Shown here piece by piece: positions 48,139 to 56,997 of a DNA stretch of 64,000 bases. This stretch comes from Sulfurimonas sp. (GTDB lineage Bacteria > Campylobacterota > Campylobacteria > Campylobacterales > Sulfurimonadaceae). The translations under genes and the position numbers were made by a program. The stretch covers positions 29,708 through 93,707 of the forward strand of contig JAQUFE010000003.1 of assembly GCA_028684815.1 (NCBI GenBank), given 5' to 3'. Position 1 is the stretch's first letter. The number at the start of each line of letters is the position of its first letter. The notes under the pieces were generated by a model. It ran no database searches. It was not told the origin of the DNA and worked only from the letters and a program-made list of their open reading frames with translations.

Positions 48139-50937
48139 ATGAAAATGCTTAAAAGCTTTGGGAGAAGAAGTTTTTTAAAAATGGCTTCTCTTGCAACAGC
48201 TACAACAGCAACTTCTGCATTTGCAAGCAATAGCGTCTTAAGAGGGGCAACCAAGGATGAGATTAGAAATCCATATCCTGGTTCAAAACTCATTAAGACA
48301 ATTTGTACGCACTGTTCAGTAGGTTGTGGAGTTATAGCTGAAGTTCAAAATAATGTATGGGTTCGCCAAGAGGTAGCTCATGACCACCCTATTAGTCACG
48401 GAGGGCATTGCTGTAAAGGTGCCGATATGATTGATAAAGTTAGAGGTACTAACAGACTCAAATATCCAACTGCTAAAGTAAATGGCAAGTGGGCAAGACT
48501 TGACTGGGACAAGGCTATGAGCCAAATTTCAGATCAACTAATCGGCATCAGAGAAAAGTATGGTGCGGATGCAGTTCAGTTTTTAGGTTCTGCAAAATGT
48601 AGTAACGAGCAAGCTTATTATATAAGAAAGTTCGCAGCTATGTTTGGAACAAACAACATAGATCACCAAGCTAGAATTTGACATAGTCCAACAGTTGCCG
48701 GTGTGGCAAATACATGGGGTTATGGAGCTATGACAAATCATCTAGGTGACATGCAAAACTCAAAAGCTATTATTATTTTTGGAGCAAATCCAGCATCTAA
48801 TCATCCGATTGCGATGCAACATATTTTAAAAGCAAAAGAACAAAATGGGGCAAAAATAATTGTTATTGACCCAAGATATACAAAAACTGCTGCAAAAAGC
48901 GATATATATTGTCGCATAAGAACAGGAACTGATATCGCATTTTTATACGGAATGATAAGACTCATCCGTGATAACAACTGGTATGACAAATCTTTTATAA
49001 ACGATAGAGTTTATGGGATGGAAGAGATTTTCAAAGAGTGTGAAGAGTATACTCCAGAGCACGTTGAAGATATAACAGGATGTCCAAAAGAGCTTCTAAT
49101 CCAAGCTGCAACTGCCTTTGCAACAGCAGAACCAGGTTGTCTGATTTGGAACCAAGGATGGACTCAACACACTGTTGGATCATCAAACACAAGACTAGGC
49201 TCAATCCTACAACTTGTTCTTGGAAACATGGGTAAACCAGGTGGTGGAACTAATATCTTAAGAGGTCATGACAATGTTCAAGGCTCTACAGATATGGGTT
49301 GTCTTTCCGATACTCTTCCAGGATATTACGGACTTGCTGAGGGTTCATGGAAATACTTTGCATCTCAATGGAAAGTTGATTATGAGTGGTTAAAAGGTCG
49401 ATTTAAATCTAAAGAGATGATGGAAGCAAAAGGCTTTAGTTTAAGTTTATGGATGAACGGTGTTTTAGATGAAGCAAATGCTAAAAATAATGCTGGTACT
49501 CCTCTAAAAGCTCTAGTATGTATAGGAAATGGAATATCAACCATTACTCAAACACACAAAGTTAAAGAGGCTCTTGATAAGCTAGATTTAGTTGTTTTTA
49601 TAGACCCTTATGTAAATGATGCGGCTGTTATTACTACAAGAGATAACAACCTCTACTTACTTCCAGCAGCATCTCAAGTTGAGTGTAGCGGAACTGTTGT
49701 AAACACAGGAAGAAGTGCACAGTGGAGAAGTAAAGTTATTGAGCCTCTATATGAAGCAAGACCAGATGAAGAGATTTTATTTGATTTTGCAAAAAGAATG
49801 GGCTTTTATGATGAATTTACAGCTGGTATGGGCAAAGGTAAAGATTTTACTTGGCCAGAAGATGCAACAGATGAGATAGCAAGAAGCTTAAAAACTGTCG
49901 GTTTTCAAGGTAGAACTGCTGCAAGAGTTAAAAAGCATACAGAGAATTGGCATCTTTTTGATACAACTTCACTCAAAGGAAGAGGTCCAGTATCTAAAGA
50001 GTATTATGGATTACCATGGCCTTGTTGGACGCAAGAACATCCTGGAAGCCCAGTTTTATATAATATAAATCTACCAGTTAGTCAAGGTGGTATGGGCTTT
50101 AGAACTAGATTTGGTACTGAGCGAAATGGTGTATCTCTGCTAGCAGCTGATGGCGCGGCACCTGTTGGTTCACGTATCAAAGGTGGATATGATGAGATTA
50201 CTTCTCAAAATATTGAAAACTTAAGTGGTATCAAACTAACAGATGAAGAGAAAAAACTCGTTGAGGGTAAAAACTGGAAGACTGATGATAGTGGCATCTT
50301 AGTTAGAAATGCCCTAAAAGCTGGACTTGCTCCTTATGGGAATGCAAGAGCTAGAACTATTGTTTGGGGCTTTAGAGATGAGATTCCAAAACATAGAGAG
50401 CCATTGCACTCATTTAGACAAGATTTAGTAAAAAGATATCCAGCAGTTGCAGATATAGAAAATCACTATAGAACAACTGTTCGTTATGCAAGTGAGCAAA
50501 ACGCTCAAAACTGGGTTGCCGATTATCCTATAAACATTGTCTCAGGAAGAGTTGTTGAGCATATGGGAACAGGAACAGAGACTCGTGCATCTAAATACCT
50601 AGCTGAACTCTCAGGAGAGATGTATGGTGAACTTCATCCAGAACTAGCTGCAAAACTAGGTATCAGAGATGGCGAGATGATGTGGGTTTATGGAACTGGC
50701 GAGGGTAAAATTAAGATTAAGTGTAAATACTCTTATAGAGTAGATGAGAACTCGGTCTTTTTACCTCAAAACTTCTCTGGTGTTTGGAGTGGTGAGAGTT
50801 TAGAGAGTAGATATCCAGCAGGAACTGCTCCTCATAGTTTTGGTGAGAACTCTAACCAAGTTACAAGTTACGGTTACGACCAACAGACATCTTGTCCAGA
50901 GACTAAGTGTTCTTTGGTAAGAATTGAAAGAGCATAG
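48139..50937 (+). CDS. fdhA: Formate dehydrogenase catalytic subunit, selenocysteine-containing
   Basis: 932 aa when the in-frame TGA at 48679-48681 is read as selenocysteine (residue 181). The ORF track splits it into 48139-48681 and 48703-50937, which share one frame. The Tat signal is GRRSFLKMASLA, so the enzyme is periplasmic. The [4Fe-4S] motif CTHCSVGCGV...CCKGADM comes first. The active site reads HQARI-U-HSPTVAG, matching the usual position of Sec or Cys. The molybdopterin domains follow (IFGANPASNHPI and LGNMGKPGGGTNILRGHDNVQG). It oxidises formate to CO2 with FdhB and FdhC. A SECIS-like hairpin lies just after the TGA. The selenocysteine genes themselves are not in the window. Confidence 0.96.
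48679..48709 (+). promoter_or_regulatory. UGA(Sec) codon and bacterial SECIS-like hairpin
   Basis: TGA at 48679 is followed after 13 bases by TTGCC-GGTGT-GGCAA (48695-48709), a 5-bp stem with GGU at the start of the loop. The E. coli fdhF SECIS has a hairpin with GGUC in its loop at nearly the same distance, so the placement and loop sequence fit SelB recognition. Confidence 0.85.
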
Positions 50938-50947
50938 GAGAAGTAAA

Positions 50948-51538
50948 ATGAGTAAGCCAGAATATGCAAGAATGAAATTTTACTGCGATGAGGATCTTTG
51001 TATTGACTGTAATGGTTGTGTTGTAGCTTGTAAAGAAGCTCACGAAGTTCCAGTTGGAATAAATAGAAGAAAAGTTGTAACTATCAACGAGGGTATTGTA
51101 GGTAAAGAGATCTCTTTATCTATGGCATGTATGCATTGTACAGATGCACCGTGTCAACAAGTTTGTCCAGTTGATTGTTTCTATATAAGAGTGGATGGGA
51201 TAGTCCTCCACGACAAAGATAAGTGTATCGGTTGTGGGTATTGTCTATTTGCTTGTCCTTTTGGTGCGCCACAGTTCCCTCAAGATGGAGCTTTTGGTAT
51301 AAAAGGTAAGATGGACAAATGTACAATGTGTGCAGGTGGTCCAGAAGAGACTAACTCTCCTGCAGAGTTCAATAAATATGGACAAAACAGAATTGCAGAG
51401 GGTAAAGTCCCAATGTGTGCATCTATGTGTTCAACTAAAGCGTTATTGGTTGGAGATTCAACAGAAGTAGCAGCTATTAAAACATATAGATCTGTAGCTC
51501 ATGGAAAAGGCATATCAACACAGTCTTACGGTTGGTAG
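50948..51538 (+). CDS. fdhB: Formate dehydrogenase iron-sulfur subunit
   Basis: 196 aa from the ATG at 50948 (MSKPEYARMKF), chosen because AGGAGAAG stands just upstream; the ORF-track start lies inside the fdhA end. Four Cys groups hold four [4Fe-4S] clusters: CIDCNGCVVAC, CMHCTDAPCQQVC, CIGCGYCLFAC and CTMCAGG...CASMC. It passes electrons from FdhA to the cytochrome b. There is no signal peptide, so it should be exported with FdhA by the Tat route. Confidence 0.95.
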   Translation: MSKPEYARMKFYCDEDLCIDCNGCVVACKEAHEVPVGINRRKVVTINEGIVGKEISLSMACMHCTDAPCQQVCPVDCFYIRVDGIVLHDKDKCIGCGYCLFACPFGAPQFPQDGAFGIKGKMDKCTMCAGGPEETNSPAEFNKYGQNRIAEGKVPMCASMCSTKALLVGDSTEVAAIKTYRSVAHGKGISTQSYGW

Positions 51539-51547
51539 GAGTTTATA

Positions 51548-52495
51548 ATGCAAAGTAGTACATTTTTTACTAGAAACAAAGCATATATATTTACTCTCTT
51601 AGGTCTAGGCCTTGTTGGTTTTGTATTTGTAGGATTTATGATGATTATGGATTGGGAGTACTTTTTAAAGTACCCCCTCCATGTTATTTTAACTGGAGAT
51701 ACTAGCGGAGTTCTATCTGAGCCAACTTCAAACTACCAAGCAATGGTAAATGCGGCTTTTGGACCTAGTTACAACTCTATTGCCCCTGAGATTATTCGTG
51801 CAAGTAATGAGAGACAAGAGTTTATATGGTGGGTTTTTGTAGCTGAGATTGCAATCTTTTGTTTTATGTATGCAAAGTACGGAAGAAAAGTTGCAATAGT
51901 TACAAACCCTAGTGATGAAGTTCAAGTTTTTAGTATATTTCACAGAGCTGTAATTTGGTTAAATATTATCGTAATATCTGCTTTAATAATTACAGGCTTT
52001 AACATAACTTGGGGTATGCGTTCAGGTGGTGGAGATATAGCATTTTTTCTAAGAAGTTCACATGAGATGCTAGGTCTGGTCTGGCTCCCATTATGGTTTG
52101 CTATGACTCTTGTTGCATTTAAAGATGCAAAGATTCTTTTTAACAACTCTTTGAGTAAAAAGTTGATTTTAAAAGGTAGTTATTCGCCAATGGGTAGGAT
52201 TATTTTTATAGTTTTTGTTATTATGGGAGCGAGTCTGCTCTTTAGTGGTATAACTATTTGGTATCTTCATCCTGATGCGTATACGCACAGTGAGTTTATC
52301 CAACTCAAAAGATATCTGCTCTATGTCCATTTTGGAGCTAGTGTACTAATCATGTTTTTCTTGATGGATTTTGTTTACTCGGTAATGGTCGCAGTAAAAG
52401 GAAATCTTAAAGGGTTAATAACAGGAAAATATCCACGAGAGCATCTTGAGCAATTAGCGCCTGATGTTTTAAAAGATATAGAAGAAAAAAGGTAG
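51548..52495 (+). CDS. fdhC: Formate dehydrogenase cytochrome b subunit
   Basis: 315 aa with about five membrane segments (near 13-35, 96-112, 133-155, 175-195 and 215-245, then 265-285). Candidate haem His residues include FHRAVIWL, RSSHEMLGL and YVHFGASVL. It anchors the enzyme and passes electrons to menaquinone. It starts 9 bases after fdhB. Confidence 0.92.
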   Translation: MQSSTFFTRNKAYIFTLLGLGLVGFVFVGFMMIMDWEYFLKYPLHVILTGDTSGVLSEPTSNYQAMVNAAFGPSYNSIAPEIIRASNERQEFIWWVFVAEIAIFCFMYAKYGRKVAIVTNPSDEVQVFSIFHRAVIWLNIIVISALIITGFNITWGMRSGGGDIAFFLRSSHEMLGLVWLPLWFAMTLVAFKDAKILFNNSLSKKLILKGSYSPMGRIIFIVFVIMGASLLFSGITIWYLHPDAYTHSEFIQLKRYLLYVHFGASVLIMFFLMDFVYSVMVAVKGNLKGLITGKYPREHLEQLAPDVLKDIEEKR

Positions 52496-52500
52496 TCTCA

Positions 52501-53331
52501 ATGACTAAATTAATGACAAGCAACGAGATTCCACAACTACATCCTAATCTAGGTGAACACACTAAAAGAGTGGTCATAGAGAGATTTGATTTAGATGGAG
52601 TCGATACCTTTGAAGACTATGTTATAAAAGAGCAAAGAGTTAAGTTTTTTTTAAATGGAGTTAAGTTTCTCTCAGTCATGTGCATCGCAAAATATCAAGA
52701 TGCACATATTGTAGGTTTTTTACTCTCAGAAGCTGTCATTAAGAGTCTTGATGATGTTAAGAGTCTTGAAGTTAGCGATGATGGGCTCAGCGTCTATGTA
52801 GATGCTGATGTCTCTCAAGAAGGATATGATAATCTCTTTAAAGAAAAAACTCTAACTTCAGGCTGTTGTATCGGTGTAACAGGAAATGCTGAAGAGCTTT
52901 TTAAATGCTCATTTATTAGCACTGACTACACTATTAGTGCAGAAGATGCACTAAAGACAATGAGAAGTTTTTCAAAGCCATCTGAGCTATTTGATAATAC
53001 TGGTTGCGTTCACAAAGCAAGACTTGTTTTAGAAGATGGTAGCTTTTTTGAAGCTGAGGACATAGGAAGACACAACGCTATTGATAAGGTTGTTGGTCTT
53101 GCATCTCTTAGTAAAAAAGATATACAAAGATCTGTTTTATATGCAAGTGGAAGATTATCTATGGAGATGGTAGTGAAGTGTGTTATGCACAAGATTCCCA
53201 TAGTTATATCAAAAGCTGCTGTTACATTTCAAGGTATAAAAGCTGCGAATGAGCATGGCATCACTCTTGTTGGTTTTGCAAGAGGAAACAAGATGAATCT
53301 ATATACCCATTCTGCTAGAATAGGTGTATAG
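52501..53331 (+). CDS. fdhD: FdhD sulfurtransferase for formate dehydrogenase maturation
   Basis: 276 aa. The active-site region is LTSGCCIGVTGN, a CC pair where E. coli has CxxC. Other family blocks are NTGCVHKARLVLEDG, AEDIGRHNAIDKVVG and SGRLSMEMVVKCVMHKIPIVISKAA. FdhD passes sulfur from a cysteine desulfurase (IscS in E. coli) to the molybdenum cofactor. It is the last gene of the operon, starting 5 bases after fdhC. The NifS-like gene 331 bases later is a candidate partner. Confidence 0.94.
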   Translation: MTKLMTSNEIPQLHPNLGEHTKRVVIERFDLDGVDTFEDYVIKEQRVKFFLNGVKFLSVMCIAKYQDAHIVGFLLSEAVIKSLDDVKSLEVSDDGLSVYVDADVSQEGYDNLFKEKTLTSGCCIGVTGNAEELFKCSFISTDYTISAEDALKTMRSFSKPSELFDNTGCVHKARLVLEDGSFFEAEDIGRHNAIDKVVGLASLSKKDIQRSVLYASGRLSMEMVVKCVMHKIPIVISKAAVTFQGIKAANEHGITLVGFARGNKMNLYTHSARIGV

Positions 53332-53364
53332 ACTATTTGCCACACTGAAGAGAGTGACTCCTCT

Positions 53365-53418
53365 TTTGTAAAGAAACTTCGATTTGTAAAGAAACTTCGT
53401 TTTCTAAAGAAACTTCGT
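53365..53418. repeat. Three 18-base tandem direct repeats
   Basis: TTTGTAAAGAAACTTCGA, TTTGTAAAGAAACTTCGT and TTTCTAAAGAAACTTCGT stand in direct succession, followed by a partial TTTGTG. Copies differ at one or two positions, so the array is recent. There is no spacer, so this is not a CRISPR. Confidence 0.93.
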
Positions 53419-53485
53419 TTTGTGGGAGGGATTACATATCCCAAAATTATTTCCAAACTATGAGAAGTGAATTTTTTCATAATCA

Positions 53486-53646
53486 GCAAGGCACTCCAAT
53501 GTATGCTTCCCCTAGCTAAAGAGGAGTACCTTGCTTAAACCTTGTTAGGTGCTCCAACATACGCTTCCCCTAGCTAAAGAGGGGCACCTACTTAAATTTT
53601 GTTAGGTACTTCAAGATATGCTTCCCCTAGCTAAGGGAAGTACCTA
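53486..53646. repeat. Three tandem 57-58-base hairpin units with compensatory arms
   Basis: Unit arms: GCAAGGCACTCC/GGAGTACCTTGC (53486-53534), TAGGTGCTCC/GGGGCACCTA (53546-53590) and TAGGTACTTC/GAAGTACCTA (53603-53646). All units share the interior GCTTCCCCTAGCTAA. Arms 2 and 3 differ at two 5' positions; one is matched by a change in the 3' arm that restores a pair (G-C to A-T), the other keeps a wobble or full pair. Unit 3 is perfect over 10 bp. An alternative inner stem CCCCT/AGGGG exists in unit 2. Confidence 0.9.
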
Positions 53647-53662
53647 CTTTAAGAGGATAAAA

Positions 53663-54637
53663 ATGTTACATTTAAACAAACTACAATATAACCCTCTAAA
53701 TATCGTAGAACTCTCAAACTCACTCTCGCTAAATGCATTAAAACAAAATGAAGACTATGAAAAGCTATGTTTGGATTTTCAGACAAAATATAAGCGCAAG
53801 ATGCTAAAAACATTTTCTTTTTCAAAAGAGGGTTTTTTAGGTCTTTTCCTTGAGTTAGATGCAAATATTGCAATTAGTAGGGGTGAGAGCCAAGCTGTTA
53901 TTGAAGCTGGCTTACTATATGAAAAACTTGGATTTACCATCACATGGCTTGAACTAAACAGAGATGGAGGTGTGAACTTATCAAACTTAAACGATATAGA
54001 CTTTATATTTATCTCCTCTTATGTAATGGATACCTTTGTAAAAACAGATTTAAAAGAGATAAAAAAAAGAGTAGATGCAAAGATTATCTCTAATGCATCT
54101 GCTCATTATCATCAATGTAGTGATGCCCTTTATTTTGATTCTTATAAGTTAACAGGCTTTGCCCTTAGCGGAGTTTTACTCTTTGATGATGAGATGTTTG
54201 AGCTAATAAGTATAGGATTTATGGATACAATTACTCTAAAACTCTCCTTAGATGCACTAAAGATGCAGAGCTTTAACACTACGCTAAAAGCTAAGTTTTT
54301 AGAAGAGTTAAAGAGGATTTTTAAAGAAGATTTATACTTTTTTGTCTCCCCAGATTCTACACTTGAATACTCTCTTCATTTTGGACTAAAGGGTATAAAG
54401 GCTAGAGAGTTTATAAGAACTTTAGCTCTTAGTAAACTCTTTATTACAAATGGAGAGGGCTGCTCACTAGGACTTGCAAAACCATCAAGAGTTATTCAGG
54501 CTATGGGTTATAGTGAGGAGCAAAGTAGAAATAGTATTGAGCTATCTTTTGTAGATGAAATGAGTGATAAAGAGATAGAGAGTGCAGTAAAGACTATGCA
54601 TCTAAAATATATTCAGCTACTCTCTTTTAGTGAGTAA
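53663..54637 (+). CDS. Degenerate cysteine-desulfurase (NifS/IscS)-like protein
   Basis: 324 aa from the ATG at 53663, which has AGAGGATAAAA before it; the ORF-track start 45 bases earlier lies in a repeat. The C-terminal part matches the NifS active-loop region: LFITNGEGCSLGLAKPSRVIQAMG, then SRNSIELSFVDEMSDKEIESAV. A likely PLP lysine region is FDSYKLTGFALSGVLLF. Yet the NifS stretch HVNNEIG reads SSYVMDTF, and the PLP Asp region (DAAQ) reads SNASAHYHQ, so residues normally needed for catalysis seem lost. The loop Cys is kept. Its position after fdhD suggests a sulfur or selenium carrier role, but this is inference. Confidence 0.65.
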   Translation: MLHLNKLQYNPLNIVELSNSLSLNALKQNEDYEKLCLDFQTKYKRKMLKTFSFSKEGFLGLFLELDANIAISRGESQAVIEAGLLYEKLGFTITWLELNRDGGVNLSNLNDIDFIFISSYVMDTFVKTDLKEIKKRVDAKIISNASAHYHQCSDALYFDSYKLTGFALSGVLLFDDEMFELISIGFMDTITLKLSLDALKMQSFNTTLKAKFLEELKRIFKEDLYFFVSPDSTLEYSLHFGLKGIKAREFIRTLALSKLFITNGEGCSLGLAKPSRVIQAMGYSEEQSRNSIELSFVDEMSDKEIESAVKTMHLKYIQLLSFSE

Positions 54638-54660
54638 CAAAGAGCCTTAGCAAAATCTAA

Positions 54661-54856
54661 CATCTCTTACAAGATTCATCGTGGAGAACGCCAAGAGTTA
54701 GCATTCCTAAAAAACCTGCTTGCGAAGAGATGTATTACTTTAAAGTTGTTAGGGCTTTTGGAACCCCGAACTTGTTCGGGGCAATTGGGCTTAAAATAAC
54801 ATCAGCCCCGAAACATCATGGAGAATGCCATTGGCTAGCATTCCTAAAGTTCGGGG
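54661..54856. repeat. Second family of nested hairpin repeats (two copies plus a small palindrome)
   Basis: Copy A (54661-54732) and copy B (54806-54856) share a core ATCRTGGAGAAYGCCA...TAGCATTCCTAAA with inner stem GAATGC/GCATTC (one mismatch in A). Outer stems differ but pair in each copy: CATCTCTT/AAGAGATG in A and CCCCGAA/TTCGGGG in B. Between them lies CCCCGAAC-TT-GTTCGGGG (54764-54781), a perfect 8-bp hairpin. They fill the gap between the convergent NifS-like and serA genes. Confidence 0.85.
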
Positions 54857-54883
54857 TTTCATTAGTTTTTTGTTGTCTTCTAC

Positions 54884-56479
54884 TTAAATCCTAGCGTAAT
54901 CAACACTCAAACAAGCGTCAAGCTCTCCTAGCTCTTTTAAAGTTTTCTCATCAACTCCATCATCAACTAAAATAACTGCCAATGCTTCTGAATCTTTATT
55001 CCTTGCAAGTGAAAAGTCTGCAATATTTACATTGTTTTTAGCTAAAGTTGAACCAATGCTACCAATAACACCAGGAACATCACTATTTTTAAACAAAATC
55101 ATATTGCCTTTTAGTGCAACTTCAATATCAAAACCATCAATTGCTACAATTCTCTTAATGCCATCATCAAAGATAGTAGCACTAATAGTTGTAGTACCCT
55201 CAGCCGTAGTTAGTTTAACTGTTATAAGGCTTTTAAAAACTGATGAATCACTAAGCTCTTCTGACTCTATCTTAATGCCTTTTTCTTTTGCAACAAATTC
55301 AGCATTTACATAGTTTATGGTATCGCTTGAGCTTTCACTCATAGCACCAACTGCGACAAAAGTAGAAAGAGACTCAACATACTTAGCTATCTCACCTTGT
55401 CCACTAACTTTTATAGCTACGATTTGAGACTGGTTTATCTGAGATGCCAAAAAGCCTATCTTTTGTCCCATCTCTAAAAATGGCTTTACAAAAGATGGTA
55501 TTTTACTCTCATCTATTGGCAAGTTCATCGCATGAGCAAATGAGATGCCTTTAGCTGCTTCTATTGCATTTTGTGCAGCCTGAGTCCCAATGTTGTACTG
55601 CGACTCATAAGTATTTGCACCTAAGTGTGGAGAGACGATGATGTTATCAAGATCTAAAAGGGGATGATCTGTTGCTGGTTCTTTGTTAAAAACATCAATA
55701 CCTGCAAAACGGATTTTTTTAGATTTTAAATTATTATAGAGTGCTTCTTCATTATAAAGTCCACCTCTTGCACAGTTGATTAAGACTACTCCATCTTTCA
55801 TCTTAGCAATTTCTGGCTCATCTATCATATTTAAGGTTTCTTTATTTTTAGGAGTGTGAATCGTAATAATATCACAAGCTAAAATATCCTCAAAATTTTT
55901 AGTATAAGTCATATCTAGGTCGGTAACTTTTGATGGGCTAATATATGGGTCATAAGCGATGATATCCATCTCAAAAGATTTAGCTCTTATTGCTACACGT
56001 GAGCCAATATTACCAAAACCGATAACACCTAGTTTTTTTCCTTTCATCTCATAACCATACCACTTCTCTCTTTTCCAGATTCTTTGGTTTTTAAGGTGGT
56101 CATGTGAGTATGGAAACATTCTCATACATGAGAGCATGTGAGCTAGGGTGAGTTCTACTGCTGCCACTGTGTTTGCAGTTGGTACATTCATAACGATGAT
56201 ACCCTCTTTTGAACATCCATCTATATCTACATTATCAACACCAACACCTGCACGTACTATAGCTTTCATGTTTTTAGCAGCTGCAATAAAAGCCGTGTCT
56301 ACATCTGTAGAACTTCTCGTTATTGCAACATCTGCAGTAGCGATTATATCAAGAAGTTTTACCTTATCTTCATCAGCTGCCATTATTAAGTTAATATTCT
56401 CATCACTCTTAAGCATCTCAAGACCAGCTTCATGGATATGATCACAGACTACTATTGTATGTTTTTTACGACTCGGCAT
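54884..56479 (-). CDS. serA: D-3-phosphoglycerate dehydrogenase
   Basis: 531 aa, the long form. The NAD motif is LGVIGFGNIGSRVA, with the catalytic Arg in NCARGG and His in SPHLGANTYESQ. An intervening ASB domain and a C-terminal ACT domain (MILFKNSDVPGVIGSIGSTLAKNNVNIADF) follow. It catalyses the first step of serine synthesis; the ACT domain would sense serine. The order serA - small membrane protein - rpsA matches that recalled for H. pylori. Confidence 0.96.
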   Translation of the reverse strand: MPSRKKHTIVVCDHIHEAGLEMLKSDENINLIMAADEDKVKLLDIIATADVAITRSSTDVDTAFIAAAKNMKAIVRAGVGVDNVDIDGCSKEGIIVMNVPTANTVAAVELTLAHMLSCMRMFPYSHDHLKNQRIWKREKWYGYEMKGKKLGVIGFGNIGSRVAIRAKSFEMDIIAYDPYISPSKVTDLDMTYTKNFEDILACDIITIHTPKNKETLNMIDEPEIAKMKDGVVLINCARGGLYNEEALYNNLKSKKIRFAGIDVFNKEPATDHPLLDLDNIIVSPHLGANTYESQYNIGTQAAQNAIEAAKGISFAHAMNLPIDESKIPSFVKPFLEMGQKIGFLASQINQSQIVAIKVSGQGEIAKYVESLSTFVAVGAMSESSSDTINYVNAEFVAKEKGIKIESEELSDSSVFKSLITVKLTTAEGTTTISATIFDDGIKRIVAIDGFDIEVALKGNMILFKNSDVPGVIGSIGSTLAKNNVNIADFSLARNKDSEALAVILVDDGVDEKTLKELGELDACLSVDYARI

Positions 56480-56516
56480 TTAATGCCTCCCTTAATGTAA
56501 TTTTATATTTAATCAT

Positions 56517-56996
56517 TTATGTATCTTCTTTGAAAAGTTCTACATTAGCTGATATTTGATAATTTTTCAAGACTCTAACTAGAGAGTTGAGCCTATCTAC
56601 ATCTCTAGAATAGATAAGTAACTCTACACTATTTTTCTCTCTTACAAGATAATATTTTAAGCCATGTTGCTTTAGCTCCTCTTTTAAACAAAAGAGTTGA
56701 TATGGATCTAGGAGTGAGGCCGATAGTTTGTAGGTAGTTTTACTTACTATCTCTTCATTTAGATCTAGCTCTATAAAGACTTCATTGACGGGATAAAAAT
56801 ATCCTAACTTTTGGGTTTTTGAAAAATGATTTAACCAAACATCTTGGGGTTTTTTCTGCAAAATTTCACTCTTATGTGTAAGTGGCTGCCCATAGTCTTG
56901 TTCATATGAAGGATTTATAGAGATAAGGAAAAAGATGATAAAAATGGCAACTCCAAGTGCTAAGACCGGAGTAAACCATTTTAATATTTTTTTCAT
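56517..56996 (-). CDS. Small membrane-anchored protein between rpsA and serA
   Basis: 159 aa. One N-terminal membrane helix (residues 8-28, FTPVLALGVAIFIIFFLISI) is followed by a periplasmic alpha/beta domain with a SPOR-like feel at the end (YYLVREKNSVELLIYSRDVDRLNSLVRVLKNY). It occupies the same place as a conserved hypothetical gene in H. pylori. It starts 1 base after the rpsA stop. The function is unknown. Confidence 0.7.
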   Translation of the reverse strand: MKKILKWFTPVLALGVAIFIIFFLISINPSYEQDYGQPLTHKSEILQKKPQDVWLNHFSKTQKLGYFYPVNEVFIELDLNEEIVSKTTYKLSASLLDPYQLFCLKEELKQHGLKYYLVREKNSVELLIYSRDVDRLNSLVRVLKNYQISANVELFKEDT

Positions 56997-56997
56997 C

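Larger units (their letters stand above)
53332..53662. other. 331-base repeat-rich gap between fdhD and the NifS-like gene
   Basis: No gene is seen. It holds a weak terminator-like hairpin after fdhD (AAGAGAG...CTCCTCTT then TTTG at about 53349-53368), three 18-base tandem repeats (53365-53418) and three 57-base hairpin units (53486-53646), the last ending close to the RBS AGAGGA at 53651-53656. The minus-strand ORF 53229-53489 is a product of the 18-base repeats (RSFFTN-type hexapeptides). Confidence 0.8.

Noticed and set aside
48139-48681. Truncated fdhA pseudogene
   Set aside because: The TGA is at the Sec active-site position, the frame goes on for 751 codons, and a SECIS-like hairpin follows.
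53229-53489. Minus-strand 86-aa ORF with RSFF repeats
   Set aside because: It is a translation of the 18-base tandem repeat and part of fdhD in the wrong frame.
53365-53652. CRISPR-like array
   Set aside because: The 18-base repeats are in direct succession without spacers, and the 57-base units are hairpins with variable stems, not constant repeats with unique spacers. No cas genes are present.
53486-53652. Integron attC sites
   Set aside because: GTTAGGT fits the GTTRRRY core in two units, but the matching RYYYAAC partner at the proper place, cassette ORFs between units and an integrase are absent.
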